Assembly: GCF_002483225.1 (NCBI RefSeq)
Contig: NZ_DLHL01000042.1
Span: forward strand, 1-64,000
Direction: 5' to 3'
Source of the DNA: Gemmatimonas sp. UBA7669
Lineage (GTDB): Bacteria; Gemmatimonadota; Gemmatimonadetes; Gemmatimonadales; Gemmatimonadaceae
DNA: 64,000 nt
Of the stretch, positions 1 through 8,922 are shown piece after piece. Each line of letters opens with the position of its first letter. The first letter of the stretch is position 1. A program made the position numbers and the translations under genes. Below the pieces are notes generated by a model. The model ran no database searches. It was not told the origin of the DNA and saw only the letters and a program-made list of their open reading frames with translations.

Positions 1-465
1 GGCTTTCTCAGCACCCTGCTAAAGGCGGATTCGCTGACCGCGACGACATGGAGCGAGGGCACCCTCTATCGGGGCCGGGGCATACGTGTGGACTTGAGAC
101 GAGACCAGGTAAACGGCGGTTCCGGTTGGCAGCTGACGACGTCAGCATTCCGCAGCGCGAACTTCGATCCCCTCCGCGTGCGCCTCAGCGACTTTGAAAG
201 TCTGTTGGACGTGCGGCCTTTTCAGTCGGATGGCCAACGCGGACACGCGCTGGTGCCCATCGGGGTCTCGAACGGGACACGTCCGGTGGTGCTGCCGGGT
301 CTGAACGCGCTCACGTCCACCCAGCAGTTCGAGGCCCTGGCTCTTTCGGAGCTCGACCCCGCCGCTCCCCGGGTGCAGTTGGCGCTGTGGAAACGGGAGG
401 GGCAGTTCCGACTTACCGCCAGTCTGCCGGACAGTGTTCCTGCCGCCCCGCGGCCACGGCCCTGA
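1..465 (+). CDS. C-terminal part of an unrecognised protein (5' end outside window)
   Basis: The frame is open from the first base and stops with TGA at 463-465, so only the last 154 residues are present. I do not recognise the family. The visible part has alternating hydrophobic and polar residues typical of beta-rich extracytoplasmic proteins, no obvious membrane segment, and ends in a Pro/Arg-rich tail. Base composition and codon choice look like those of the neighbours. The gene lies on the same strand as the esterase at 588 but is separated from it by about 120 bp, so co-transcription is uncertain. Reality as a gene is supported by the fully open frame with GC-rich third positions. Function is unknown. 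Confidence 0.55.
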   Translation, partial: GFLSTLLKADSLTATTWSEGTLYRGRGIRVDLRRDQVNGGSGWQLTTSAFRSANFDPLRVRLSDFESLLDVRPFQSDGQRGHALVPIGVSNGTRPVVLPGLNALTSTQQFEALALSELDPAAPRVQLALWKREGQFRLTASLPDSVPAAPRPRP

Positions 466-587
466 GCCACGCCAAAACTGATCGGACGATGTGAGGGCCG
501 GGGGTGACACCGCACGCCGGGGCCACCCGTAGATACATTGCCTCGTCGCCCAGGTCCCGGGCCTCAGTTCTCCCCGAGAGGAATGTC

Positions 588-1883
588 ATGCTGCGTGTCG
601 CCCCCCGATCCCTCCTGACCGGTCGCCGTCCGGCCGTCCTTGCCTCACTCGCGCTGGCGTTGGCGGTTGCCGCCTGCGGTAGCGACAGCACCACCGCGCC
701 CAACCCGGGGCCTTCGCGGCCCACCCTGGAAAAGCCGCCGGTGGTGGCGCCCAACGCCACCGGGCGCGGCGAGCTGGTGAGCGCCACGCCGTTCCCGGCG
801 GTCATTACACGAATCGAAGCGGGCGCGGTCATTGCCGGTGCCGGCGGCGCGGGGGTGTTCACGCCGCGCTTCGACGTCCAGGGCTTCACGGTGCGTTATC
901 GCACGCCGGGCCTCAACGGACAACTCACTGAGGCCACGGGCGCAGTCTATCTGCCTGTTGGCGCCACGGCGGCGCTGCCTACGGTGGCCTACATGCATGG
1001 CACGGTCACCGCGCGCAACAATGTGCCCAGCAATCCGTTTGCGGCCGAAGGCCGTGTGTTCGGCACGGTGTTCGGTACCGATGGGCATATCGTCGTCATG
1101 CCCGACTACCTCGGACTCGGCGGCAGCACCGGTGTGCAGCTCTATCTGCATCAGCAGACGCATGCGTCGGCGGCCATCGACCTGATGCGCGCGGCGCGCA
1201 CACTGGCCACGCAGCGCAGCGTGAGTGTCGATCGCAATCGTCTGTTTGTGACCGGCTATTCGCAGGGGGGCGCGGTGGCGCTCGGCGTGCTGCGCGAACT
1301 CGAACGCAATTACACCACGGAGTTCCCGGTGCGTGGCGCGGCCGGCATGTCGGGGCCCTATGACCTGTCGGGTACCGTGCGCACGGCGCTGCTGCTCAAC
1401 CCGCCGTATCCGCCGGCCGTAGGCTACACGGCGCTCATCACCGGCTCGATGGCCACCGTGTACAACCTCGGCGCCCTGTCGCAGTTCGTGCGTCCTGAAG
1501 CCGTCACCGTGACCAACGCCATTCTGAATGGTTCGGCAACGGACGCTCAGCTCGCCACGCTTCCGCGTACGCCGCAGGACCTCCTGGTGACCAGCTTTGT
1601 GACGAAGTTGGCCGTGGATACCAACGATCTTTTCTGGCAGGCGCTGGTGGACAATGATGTGTATGACTGGAAACCGAACACGCCGGTGCGTCTCTACTAC
1701 GGCGGGGCCGACATCGACGTGCCGCCGCAGAACGCGATCACGGCACAGGGCATCATGCAGGCGCGTGGCACCGAGTCGGTGGCGGCGGTGAATGTGGGCA
1801 GCACGCTCACACACGGGACCGCTGTGATTCCCGCAACCCTCGCGACCAAGCGTTTCCTCGACAGTCTCTTCGTGCGGCCGTAA
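588..1883 (+). CDS. Lipoprotein alpha/beta-hydrolase (secretory lipase/esterase-like)
   Basis: Predicted membrane-anchored esterase or peptidase of the alpha/beta-hydrolase fold, 431 aa. I chose ATG 588 over an upstream GTG/ATG extension because a GAGAGG ribosome site precedes it and a lipoprotein signal follows directly: a basic start, a hydrophobic stretch and the lipobox LAVAAC with Cys at about residue 30. The nucleophile elbow GYSQGG puts the catalytic Ser near residue 225. A plausible acid lies in GGADIDVP and the His in LTHGTA near the C-terminus, so the triad looks complete. An HGT motif near residue 137 can form the oxyanion hole. The mature N-terminus is Thr/Pro-rich, as in exported lipoproteins. 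Substrate cannot be told. The next gene follows after 48 bp and may share its transcript. Confidence 0.8.
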   Translation: MLRVAPRSLLTGRRPAVLASLALALAVAACGSDSTTAPNPGPSRPTLEKPPVVAPNATGRGELVSATPFPAVITRIEAGAVIAGAGGAGVFTPRFDVQGFTVRYRTPGLNGQLTEATGAVYLPVGATAALPTVAYMHGTVTARNNVPSNPFAAEGRVFGTVFGTDGHIVVMPDYLGLGGSTGVQLYLHQQTHASAAIDLMRAARTLATQRSVSVDRNRLFVTGYSQGGAVALGVLRELERNYTTEFPVRGAAGMSGPYDLSGTVRTALLLNPPYPPAVGYTALITGSMATVYNLGALSQFVRPEAVTVTNAILNGSATDAQLATLPRTPQDLLVTSFVTKLAVDTNDLFWQALVDNDVYDWKPNTPVRLYYGGADIDVPPQNAITAQGIMQARGTESVAAVNVGSTLTHGTAVIPATLATKRFLDSLFVRP

Positions 1884-1931
1884 GTTTCCAGTATTCGCAC
1901 CACCTTCGCACACCACCACGAGGACTTCGCA

Positions 1932-2951
1932 ATGACCAACACGTTGCACCGACGCCGGGCGACGCGAACGATGATGGCGCTGGGCGCTGTGACTCTCAGC
2001 GCTGCCGTACTGAGCGTATCCGCCCGCAGCGTGTCCGCCATGATCGTGCCGCCGCCCAAGGCCGCCACACCGCGCGCCTCCGGCATCACGTTCAACTACC
2101 GTGTCACGTCCACGTCGGACGACAAGCGGCGACGCGAAGCGTCGAACATGTACGCCACCGTGCGCATGCAGGATGGCAACATCCGCATGGACTATGTGGA
2201 AGGCATGACGCCGCTCGGCAAGAAGGACGGCTACGTCATCATTCAGGGCGACGCGCAGAAGTTCATCGTGGTCAATCCGAAGGACAAGCAGGCCATGATC
2301 ATGACGGCTGATGGCTTCGGCAGCGGGCTTGGGGCGCTGATGAACAATCCCATGCTCAAGATGACCATCAGCAACACGTCGTTCCGCTTCAAGGACATGG
2401 GTGCGGGCGAGCCCATACTGGGTTACAAGACGCGCAAGGTGCGGACCTGGTACAGCAGCACCATGGAACTCAAGGCCATGATGATGCCCGACCAGAAGAT
2501 CGTGAGCAACGATTCCAGCGATCAGTGGATCGCGCAGATCGACATCGGCCAGGGTTCGTTTGAGCAGTGGGCCAAGTCCTTCGGCTCCGGCGTGCGCAGC
2601 ACCAACCCGGAACTCGCCGAGCAACTCAAGGCCTACAACACCGAGTATGGCCGCAAGGGCATGCCGCTCAAGACCGTCACCTGGTCGTCGCAGACCGACA
2701 AGAAGGGCAAGGTGACCACCGACGTCATGACCATGGAGGTCACCGATCTCAAGGCGGGTGACATCGACGCGGCGATGTTCGAGATCCCCAAGGGCTATGA
2801 AGTGGTCGACCTGACCAAGATGATGGCTGACGCCAAGGCTTCGATGGACAGTGCGAACGCCGAGGCGGCCAAGAACGGCAAGGGTGAGGAGAAGCCGAGC
2901 GCCAAGGACGCGCTCAAGAAGGGCCTCGGGGGCCTGATCAAGAAGAAGTAG
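1932..2951 (+). CDS. Secreted DUF4412-type protein
   Basis: Encodes 339 aa beginning with a basic N-terminus and a hydrophobic signal-like stretch, so the product is probably periplasmic or outer-membrane associated. The body (about residues 50-290) has the pattern of DUF4412 proteins: a beta-rich lipid-binding-like domain with the segments MQDGNIRMDY and a terminal EIPKGYEVVDL motif. The C-terminal 50 residues are Lys/Ala/Glu-rich, charged and probably disordered. ATG 1932 has GAGGA 7 nt upstream. The biochemical role of the family is unknown. A hairpin just after the stop probably ends the transcript. The family assignment is from remembered patterns, not a search. Confidence 0.65.
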   Translation: MTNTLHRRRATRTMMALGAVTLSAAVLSVSARSVSAMIVPPPKAATPRASGITFNYRVTSTSDDKRRREASNMYATVRMQDGNIRMDYVEGMTPLGKKDGYVIIQGDAQKFIVVNPKDKQAMIMTADGFGSGLGALMNNPMLKMTISNTSFRFKDMGAGEPILGYKTRKVRTWYSSTMELKAMMMPDQKIVSNDSSDQWIAQIDIGQGSFEQWAKSFGSGVRSTNPELAEQLKAYNTEYGRKGMPLKTVTWSSQTDKKGKVTTDVMTMEVTDLKAGDIDAAMFEIPKGYEVVDLTKMMADAKASMDSANAEAAKNGKGEEKPSAKDALKKGLGGLIKKK

Positions 2952-2958
2952 GTGCTGT

Positions 2959-2985
2959 CGGGCTGTCCTCGGACCGGACAGTCCG
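2959..2985 (+). terminator. Hairpin after the DUF4412-type gene
   Basis: Arms CGGGCTGTCC and GGACAGTCCG pair over 10 bp (one G-T wobble) around a 7-nt loop, 8 nt after the stop codon at 2951. There is no clear T tract, so it may be a weak or factor-assisted terminator. Confidence 0.45.
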
Positions 2986-3104
2986 GGATTCCCTGATAAA
3001 GTATTCGTTTTCAGGGGCCGACATACGGAGATGGGTACCGCAGCGCTGCGGGGCGAAGACGCCTCCGGCACGATGCGGTACCCGTTCTCGTTCCGGACTC
3101 CCCT

Positions 3105-5102
3105 TTGCGCTGGTTTCTCGATCGCCCAATCGCCACCAAGTTGCTGATGGCCTTCCTCGCCCTTGCTGCCGCCGCGGCGGCCGTCGGGGTTGAAAGTGTC
3201 GTGACCATGCGGCGCATGACCGCTGCCGACAAGGTGCTGTACGAGCGTATGACGGTGCCGCTCTCGCAGATCGGGCATGTGGCCAAGCAGTTCCAGCGCA
3301 TCCGCGTGAACGTCCGGGATGCGCTTTTCAATTCCGAATCACCCGCGAAACTCGAAGAGCGACGGCAGGTGATTGCCGATCTCACGGTGGACCTCGACAC
3401 CACCATCAAGCTGTTCACGACCACCGTGGTGAGCGCCGAGATGCGGGAACTGGTGGATTCGCTCAATGCGGCCCGCCAGCGTTTTGTGCCGCTTCGTGAC
3501 CAGACCGTCGCGCTGGCCGCGGCCGGTGACTCGGCCGGCGCCAGAGCGCTGATGAACGGCGACATGTTGCGTGAAGCCAAGGCTGTGGAAGGTGCCATCG
3601 AGGACATTCAGAAGGCCAAGGTGACGGACGCCGGCACACTGGCCGCCGCCAACGAAGCGGCCGCTGCGCGCGCCCTGTGGGTGACGCTGCTGGTGGTAGT
3701 GGCTGCCGTCGCCCTGGCGCTGGTCGCGGGTGTGTTCCTTTCCCGCCTCATCGGGCGACCGCTGCAGGATATGGCCGCATCTGCACGACGTCTGGCCCTG
3801 GGTGATCTCACGCCAATCACACCGCTCGCGCAGGCCGACGAAACGGGCGCCCTGTCGCAGGCCTTTGCCAGCATGGTGGACGCGCAGCGCAGTCTGGCCG
3901 AGTCGGCTTCCCGCCTTGCGGCGGGTGACCTGTCAGTGCGGACCACGCCACGTTCGGACGCGGACGTGCTCGGGCAGTCCTTTGTGCACTTGCATGCCGC
4001 CCTGGAAGGACTGATTGCCGACAGCACGCGGCTCGCCAACGCGGCCACAGCCGGTCAACTGTCCACGCGCGGCGATGCGGACCGATTCAAGGGCGCATTC
4101 GCCGAACTGGTGCGGGGGTTCAACGCCACGCTCGATGCCGTCATCCTGCCGGTGCAAGAGGCCTCGGCGGTGCTCACGCGTCTTGCGGATCGTGACCTCA
4201 CGGTCCGCGTGCAGGGCGAATATCAGGGCGATCATGCGCAGATCAAGAACTCGCTCAATGCGGCCATCGACGCGTTGTCCGACGCTCTGACGAATGTGTC
4301 GGCGTCCACCAACCAGATTGCGAGCGCGGCGGACCAGATTGCCACGACGAGTCAGTCATTGGCGCAGGGCTCGAGCGAGCAGGCCGCGTCGCTGGAAGAA
4401 ACAACGGCCAGCCTCGCTGAGCTGGGTGGTGCGGCGGTGCGCAACGCGCAGTCGGCACGGCAGGTGCAGGCCCTGGCCAGCGAAGCGCGCGACGTCACGC
4501 AGGACGGCGTGGCTTCGATGAACGAGTTGGAGCAAGCCGTACAGGCCATCGGCACGGCGGCCAATCAGACGGCGCAGATCGTGAAGACCATTGACCTGAT
4601 CTCCTTCCAGACGAATCTGCTGGCACTCAACGCGGCGGTGGAAGCGGCGCGTGCGGGTGATGCGGGCAAGGGCTTCGCGGTGGTGGCCGAGGAAGTGCGG
4701 GCGCTCGCCATTCGCTCCGCCGATGCGGCGCGGCAAACGTCTGCGCTCATCGAACAGTCCGTGGAGCGCGCGGCGCGCGGCGGTGTGATTTCCCGCCAGG
4801 TGGCCGAGCGGCTCGGCCAGATCGATCGTCAGGTGCAGAAGGTGCACGAGGCGGTCGGTGATATCACGCAGGCCTCGGATGGTCAGCGCGAGGGTGTGGA
4901 TCAGGTCAACACCGCCATGAGCCAGATGAACGCCGTCACGCAGGGAGTAGCGGCGAGCGCCGAAGAAAGCTCGAGTGCCAGTGAAGAGCTGGCGGGTCAG
5001 GCGCAGATGCTGGCCGAGCTGGTGGGGCAGTTCCGGTTGGAGGCTGGTAGCGCGAAGAAGATTGGCCGCAACGTCGATCGCGTGTTGCAGCGGGTGGCGT
5101 AA
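3105..5102 (+). CDS. Methyl-accepting chemotaxis protein
   Basis: Transmembrane chemoreceptor, 665 aa, that signals to CheA/CheW. Start is TTG 3105: no in-frame ATG precedes it, and the N-terminus RWFLDRPIATKLLMAF matches the usual start of such receptors. Order of parts: TM1 (about residues 10-32), a helical periplasmic four-helix-bundle sensor (about 35-185), TM2 (about 187-208), HAMP and HAMP-like linker (about 210-400), then the cytoplasmic signalling coiled coil. The highly conserved hairpin tip is present (FQTNLLALNAAVEAARAG). The ligand is unknown, and no che genes are visible nearby. A convergent gene follows beyond a hairpin repeat. Confidence 0.93.
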   Translation: MRWFLDRPIATKLLMAFLALAAAAAAVGVESVVTMRRMTAADKVLYERMTVPLSQIGHVAKQFQRIRVNVRDALFNSESPAKLEERRQVIADLTVDLDTTIKLFTTTVVSAEMRELVDSLNAARQRFVPLRDQTVALAAAGDSAGARALMNGDMLREAKAVEGAIEDIQKAKVTDAGTLAAANEAAAARALWVTLLVVVAAVALALVAGVFLSRLIGRPLQDMAASARRLALGDLTPITPLAQADETGALSQAFASMVDAQRSLAESASRLAAGDLSVRTTPRSDADVLGQSFVHLHAALEGLIADSTRLANAATAGQLSTRGDADRFKGAFAELVRGFNATLDAVILPVQEASAVLTRLADRDLTVRVQGEYQGDHAQIKNSLNAAIDALSDALTNVSASTNQIASAADQIATTSQSLAQGSSEQAASLEETTASLAELGGAAVRNAQSARQVQALASEARDVTQDGVASMNELEQAVQAIGTAANQTAQIVKTIDLISFQTNLLALNAAVEAARAGDAGKGFAVVAEEVRALAIRSADAARQTSALIEQSVERAARGGVISRQVAERLGQIDRQVQKVHEAVGDITQASDGQREGVDQVNTAMSQMNAVTQGVAASAEESSSASEELAGQAQMLAELVGQFRLEAGSAKKIGRNVDRVLQRVA

Positions 5103-5134
5103 CCGCAGCAGCACCGTCTCGACTGGAAACTGAC

Positions 5135-5290
5135 ACTTGAACGCAAAGCTCAGAGCTGACCGACAGTCCGGTGAGCTCTGAGCTTTGAGTTCAAGTTTTG
5201 GGTTCGGGGTTACGACTACCCAAAGCTCGAAACCCGAACCCAACACTCGAAACTGATCAGTTCCGGGTTTTGAGTTCGGGTTTTGAGTTG
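5135..5290. repeat. Intergenic hairpin plus TGATCA-palindrome repeat, copy A
   Basis: Lies between convergent genes (stops at 5102 and 5322). Module 1: 23-nt arms at 5135-5157 and 5174-5196 match at 22 of 23 positions around a loop that itself contains ACCG/CGGT. The arms contain CAAAGCTCAGAGCT and AGCTCTGAGCTTTG. TTTT follows on the + strand. Module 2: ACTCGAAACTGATCAGTT near 5245-5262, followed by repeats of TTTTGAGTTC. Related copies occur at 32516-32870 and 35585-35816. It could act as a bidirectional terminator and 3'-end stabiliser. Confidence 0.8.
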
Positions 5291-5321
5291 TTGGTACTTC
5301 AGTACGCGGCTACGACGGAGT

Positions 5322-7466
5322 TCAGTACGCTGCCAAATCCACGTAGGCCTGACGGAACGTCTCCACCTGCGGCAGCGTGGCGTCCTCGAGCGAGGGCGCG
5401 TAGCCCACGAAGGTGTCGGCGCTGGCGACTCGGCGCACGGGCGCATCGAGCCAGGCGAAGCACTCGTCGGCAATGCGCGCGGCGATTTCGGCACCGTAGC
5501 CCCACGAGAGCGAGTCTTCGGTGGCCACGATGACGCGGCCCGTCTTGCGAACGGAGGCGTAGACGGCTTCCTCGTCCCAGGGCGAGAGCGTGCGGAGGTC
5601 GATGACTTCCACGCTCGGGCCGCCCTCTTCGGCGATCTGCTTGGCCGCCACGAGCGCGCGCTGCACCGTTGCGCCGTAGGTGACGAGCGTGATGTCGCTG
5701 CCTTCGCGCAACACGGCCGCCTTGCCGAACGGAATCATGAAGTTGGGGCCCGGGTACTGGCCCTTGTTGTACGTCTGTCGATACAGGTGCTTGTGCTCGA
5801 GGAAGATGACCGGGTCATCGCCGCGAATGGCCGTGCGCAACAGGCCGTTGGCGTCGAGCGCGTTGCTCGGGCACACCACGCGCAGGCCGGGGTTGTGCGT
5901 GAACAGCGACGCGCCCGTCTGCGAGTGGTAGATGGCGCCGCGGATGTAGCCGCCGTAGGTGGTGCGCACCACCACCGGCGCGCTGAAGGCGTTGTTGGAG
6001 CGCCAGCGCATGGTGGCCAGCTCGTCACGCAGCTGCATGAAGGCGGGCCAGATGTAGTCGAAGAACTGGATTTCGACGACGGGCTTGAAGCCGCGCAGCG
6101 CGAGACCGATGGCGCGGCCCACGATGTTGGCTTCGGCGAGCGGTGAGTTGTACACGCGCGCGCTGCCGAACTTCGTCTGCAGACCGTGCGTGACCTTGAA
6201 CACGCCGCCCTTGCCCTTGACCTTGCCGAGGTACTGCTCGCGCGAGACGTCGGCCACGTCTTCACCGAAGACGAGGATGCGTTCGTCGCGCGCCATCTCG
6301 TCGCGCATGCAGGCGTTGAGCAGGTCCACCATGGTGGTGGGCTCGCCGCTGAACTGCGGGTCGTCTTCCGTGTCGAAGCGCTCCGAGGTGGTGTCCACGT
6401 CGGGCGAGTACACGCCGAAGGGCACGGTCTCGGGCGCGGGCTGCGGCTGCGCGAGCGCGTCGTCGGTGGCGGCGAGAATTTCGGCGTCCACCGCTTCGCG
6501 CATGGCCTCGAGTTCCGCCTCGGTGGCGAGGCCCTGCTCCACGAGATAGCGCGGGAAGGTCACCAGCGGATCACGCGCCGCGTCGGCATCACGCTCTTCC
6601 TGCGGACGGTAGAACACCTCGTCGTCGGACAGCGAATGCGAGTAGGGGCGGATGACCTTGGCGTGCACGAGGGCCGGGCCCTTGCGCTCGCGCGCGTGCT
6701 GCACGGCGCGCTGCATGACGTCGTACGAGGCCAGCAGATCGCAGCCGTCCACTTCCTGGATGTAGAGGCCAGGGAAGGACGAGACGAGCTTGGAGATGGA
6801 GCCACCCGCCGTGTTGACTTCAACGGGCACCGAAATGGCGTAGCCGTTGTCCTCGACGAGATAGACCACCGGCAGCTTGAGATTGGTGGCCGTATTGAGC
6901 GACTCCCAGAACTCACCTTCCGAGGTGGTGCCGTCACCGGTGGTCACGAGGGTGACGTCATCGCCGGGGAAGCTGTCGTCGCCGATCTCGATCTGGCTGG
7001 CGCGCAGCGTGGACTCGGCGCTGCCCACAGCCTGCAGGAACTGCGTGCCGGTGGGGGAGGACACGGAGACGATGTTGAGCGCCTTGTGGCCCCAGTGGCT
7101 CGGCATCTGGCGGCCACCCGAGTTGGGGTCGATGGCGGCGCCGACGGCGCTGTAGAGCATTTCGGCCGGCGTCATGCCGAGCTGCAGGCAGAGCGCGCGA
7201 TCGCGGTAGTAGAGGAAGAACCAGTCGTAGGCGGGGCGCAGGGCCATGGCCGCTGCGGTGCCGATGGCCTCGTGGCCGGCGCCGGAGATCTGGAAGAAAA
7301 TGCGGTTCTGCCGCTTGAGCTGGATCTCCTTGTCGTCGAGCCGGCGCGAGGTGTACATGACGCGGTAGGCGTCGAGGAGCTGCTCGCGGCTGAGAGGGGA
7401 AGTCGTCAGCGCGGGCTCGGCGGCGTCACCCTTGCGGGCTCGGCTCGGACGGGTCGAAGTGGCCAT
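5322..7466 (-). CDS. Fused alpha/beta E1 of a branched-chain-type 2-oxoacid dehydrogenase
   Basis: Thiamine-diphosphate decarboxylase component of a 2-oxoacid dehydrogenase complex, 714 aa, with the alpha and beta subunits joined in one chain. The alpha half (about residues 25-350) carries the ThDP motif that starts GDGTTSEGEFW and ends in EDNG. The beta half (about 385-710) shows the transketolase-like region GEDVA...SPLAEANIVG and the C-terminal domain EVIDLRTLSPWD. The start ATG 7466 was chosen because the conserved domain begins shortly after; a longer frame to 7763 has no matching sequence and overlaps the divergent gene. The substrate is probably branched-chain 2-oxoacids, by family resemblance. 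E2 and E3 are not in the window. It is convergent with the chemoreceptor and divergent from the HIT gene. Confidence 0.88.
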   Translation of the reverse strand: MATSTRPSRARKGDAAEPALTTSPLSREQLLDAYRVMYTSRRLDDKEIQLKRQNRIFFQISGAGHEAIGTAAAMALRPAYDWFFLYYRDRALCLQLGMTPAEMLYSAVGAAIDPNSGGRQMPSHWGHKALNIVSVSSPTGTQFLQAVGSAESTLRASQIEIGDDSFPGDDVTLVTTGDGTTSEGEFWESLNTATNLKLPVVYLVEDNGYAISVPVEVNTAGGSISKLVSSFPGLYIQEVDGCDLLASYDVMQRAVQHARERKGPALVHAKVIRPYSHSLSDDEVFYRPQEERDADAARDPLVTFPRYLVEQGLATEAELEAMREAVDAEILAATDDALAQPQPAPETVPFGVYSPDVDTTSERFDTEDDPQFSGEPTTMVDLLNACMRDEMARDERILVFGEDVADVSREQYLGKVKGKGGVFKVTHGLQTKFGSARVYNSPLAEANIVGRAIGLALRGFKPVVEIQFFDYIWPAFMQLRDELATMRWRSNNAFSAPVVVRTTYGGYIRGAIYHSQTGASLFTHNPGLRVVCPSNALDANGLLRTAIRGDDPVIFLEHKHLYRQTYNKGQYPGPNFMIPFGKAAVLREGSDITLVTYGATVQRALVAAKQIAEEGGPSVEVIDLRTLSPWDEEAVYASVRKTGRVIVATEDSLSWGYGAEIAARIADECFAWLDAPVRRVASADTFVGYAPSLEDATLPQVETFRQAYVDLAAY

Positions 7467-7598
7467 CGGCTTGCTCGATGAAAACGGAAGATTATGCGAC
7501 GAACTCTGGAAATTTAGCGGACTTGGAGCCCAAATGGGGGCGCCGGCGACCGATTTCCGCGCGGGGACGATTGGGATACGCTCACTGGTTGCCGGCCG

Positions 7599-7646
7599 CT
7601 GCCGTTTTCGGCAGGTTGACAGGGTCCGCACAATGTCCCACCTGCC
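7599..7646. promoter_or_regulatory. Nested dyads in the E1/HIT divergent region
   Basis: CTGCCG-TTTT-CGGCAG (7599-7614) is a perfect 6-bp stem with a T4 loop. It overlaps a second dyad, GGCAGGT (7610-7616) with ACCTGCC (7640-7646), just ahead of the HIT start at 7661. A TTGACA at 7616 has no good -10 partner. It could be an operator or a leader structure; the role is not established. Confidence 0.3.
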
Positions 7647-7660
7647 GCCCCACCTTACCC

Positions 7661-8131
7661 ATGCACGCGCCCACCGCTCCCCGCGTCCCTTCGTCCGGTC
7701 ACTGCATTTTCTGTGACCTGATCCGGGGCGCCGCCGAAGTCTCCATATGTTACGAGGATGCAACGGCCATCGCGTTCATGGACATTCAACCGGTGAACCC
7801 CGGTCACGTACTGGTGGTCCCGCGCGAGCACTACGAAGTCTTGCAGGACATTCCGGGGTCGGTGGGGCTGCATCTATACCAGGTGGCCACCAAGCTCATC
7901 CCGGTGGTGCAGGCATCGGCCGGGGCCAGCGACATGAATATCGTCGTCAACTCGGGCACTGCGGCCGGCCAGAACGTGATGCACTACCACATCCACCTGA
8001 TCCCGCGTCGTGATGGCGATGGCTTCGACGTGCCGCTGCCGTTCCCGGGCTCCGTGATGCCCAATCGCCAGCAGCTCGACGCCATGGCCGCGCGCATCGG
8101 CAGCCAGTTGCGCGACCCCCTGCGCAACTGA
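7661..8131 (+). CDS. HIT-family nucleotide hydrolase/transferase
   Basis: 156-aa histidine-triad protein that would hydrolyse or transfer nucleotidyl groups (AMP-lysine, Ap4A or similar). The catalytic triad motif HYHIHLIP is near residue 110. An N-terminal CIFCDL pair resembles the zinc-binding Cys residues of some bacterial HIT proteins. The segment GHVLVVPREHYE is typical of the family. ATG 7661 is preferred because the domain starts about 14 residues later, whereas the upstream in-frame extension lies in the divergent promoter region. Monocistronic by position: divergent from the E1 gene and followed by a new promoter at 8200. Confidence 0.88.
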   Translation: MHAPTAPRVPSSGHCIFCDLIRGAAEVSICYEDATAIAFMDIQPVNPGHVLVVPREHYEVLQDIPGSVGLHLYQVATKLIPVVQASAGASDMNIVVNSGTAAGQNVMHYHIHLIPRRDGDGFDVPLPFPGSVMPNRQQLDAMAARIGSQLRDPLRN

Positions 8132-8199
8132 ATACCGACTGCTCGGCAACTGTTGGACATCTGATTGGCAACAAGGACCGTGAAAGGCGCACCCCACTC

Positions 8200-8229
8200 T
8201 TGACGAGAGCAGGTTCGTGACCCTATAGT
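8200..8229 (+). promoter_or_regulatory. Sigma-70-type promoter for the HNH gene
   Basis: TTGACG (8200-8205) and TATAGT (8224-8229) are separated by 18 bp. Transcription should begin near 8236, giving a leader of about 40 nt that carries AGGAGG directly before the start of the HNH gene. It is one of the closest matches to consensus in the window. Confidence 0.65.
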
Positions 8230-8274
8230 CGCGAAGCAGTCGCTGGCGTGTCCACTTGGTTTCCCAGGAGGATG

Positions 8275-8769
8275 ATGCGCTCCATTCGCGGTAGCTCACG
8301 GTCCGGCGGGGCATTGCCCCGCTCGTCCGGCGTCCGGCTCCTTCCGAGCCGTCGTCGTCGCCCCTCTGCCCAATCCCGCCCCGCCTCCGGCGCTCGCGCC
8401 GCAGCCGGGGCGTCGTCGTTTCGGGGACAGGTGGCCCGAAAACAGGCGCTGCGCAAAGGCGCCCTGCGAGATTGTGGTCAGCGCTGTGTGTACTGCGCGA
8501 CGCGACTCGATCAGCGCACGGCCACACTCGATCACGTGATTCCCGTGGCGCGCGGTGGCGCGCACGATATCGGCAACCTCGTGTCGGCCTGTGCGCCCTG
8601 CAATCGACTCAAGGGTGATCTGCTGCCCTTTGAGTTCTTTGCGCGTCACCCCTGGGCTGGTGCCAACTTCGTACGCTACGCGCGCAACGTGACCCGCGCG
8701 CTCAAGCGTGGGGCCAGACGCGCGGTGAGTCTGGCCTTCGCGGAACCGGACGATCGGATGGCGGCCTGA
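8275..8769 (+). CDS. HNH endonuclease
   Basis: 164-aa nuclease with an Arg/Ser-rich basic N-terminal tail of about 60 residues followed by an HNH domain. Zinc-binding CxxC pairs occur in CVYC and CAPC. The catalytic H is in LDHVIPVARGG, and the NR of CNRLKGD completes the motif. AGGAGG at 8266-8271 abuts two successive ATG codons (8272 and 8275); the second has the better spacing. The basic tail suggests nucleic-acid binding. There are no restriction-modification or phage genes nearby, so it looks like a stand-alone housekeeping or defence-type nuclease similar to the HNH proteins found across Gram-negative bacteria. Confidence 0.85.
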   Translation: MRSIRGSSRSGGALPRSSGVRLLPSRRRRPSAQSRPASGARAAAGASSFRGQVARKQALRKGALRDCGQRCVYCATRLDQRTATLDHVIPVARGGAHDIGNLVSACAPCNRLKGDLLPFEFFARHPWAGANFVRYARNVTRALKRGARRAVSLAFAEPDDRMAA

Positions 8770-8771
8770 GC

Positions 8772-8855
8772 ATGCGTGGCGCGCTGCGTCCCTTCGTGTC
8801 GGGTTCGACACTGCTCATTCTGCTCTTGCTCACGGCATTGCTGCTGCGCCTGTAG
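8772..8855 (+). CDS. Possible 27-aa single-span membrane peptide
   Basis: An ATG two bases after the HNH stop opens a 28-codon frame whose last 17 residues are almost all Leu/Thr/Ala/Ile, ending LLLRL. It would form one short membrane helix with a basic N-terminus. Such micro-proteins are easily missed, but chance frames of this length are common. Spacing suggests translational coupling to the HNH gene. There is no known relative that I can name. Confidence 0.22.
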   Translation: MRGALRPFVSGSTLLILLLLTALLLRL

Positions 8856-8922
8856 GCGGGTCGCAGTGCGCGGGTCGCAGTGCGATGAACAGCAGATTGC
8901 CGGTGGCGGGTTATGATTCCTC

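Noticed and set aside
645..3278. Very long antisense open frame of 877 codons
   Set aside because: It is a shadow of the esterase and DUF4412-type genes. High GC leaves antisense frames open, its composition (His/Arg-rich) is unlike a real protein, and it has no recognisable domain.
6186..7481. 431-codon plus-strand frame opposite the E1 gene
   Set aside because: Antisense shadow. The E1 gene on the other strand has complete ThDP motifs.
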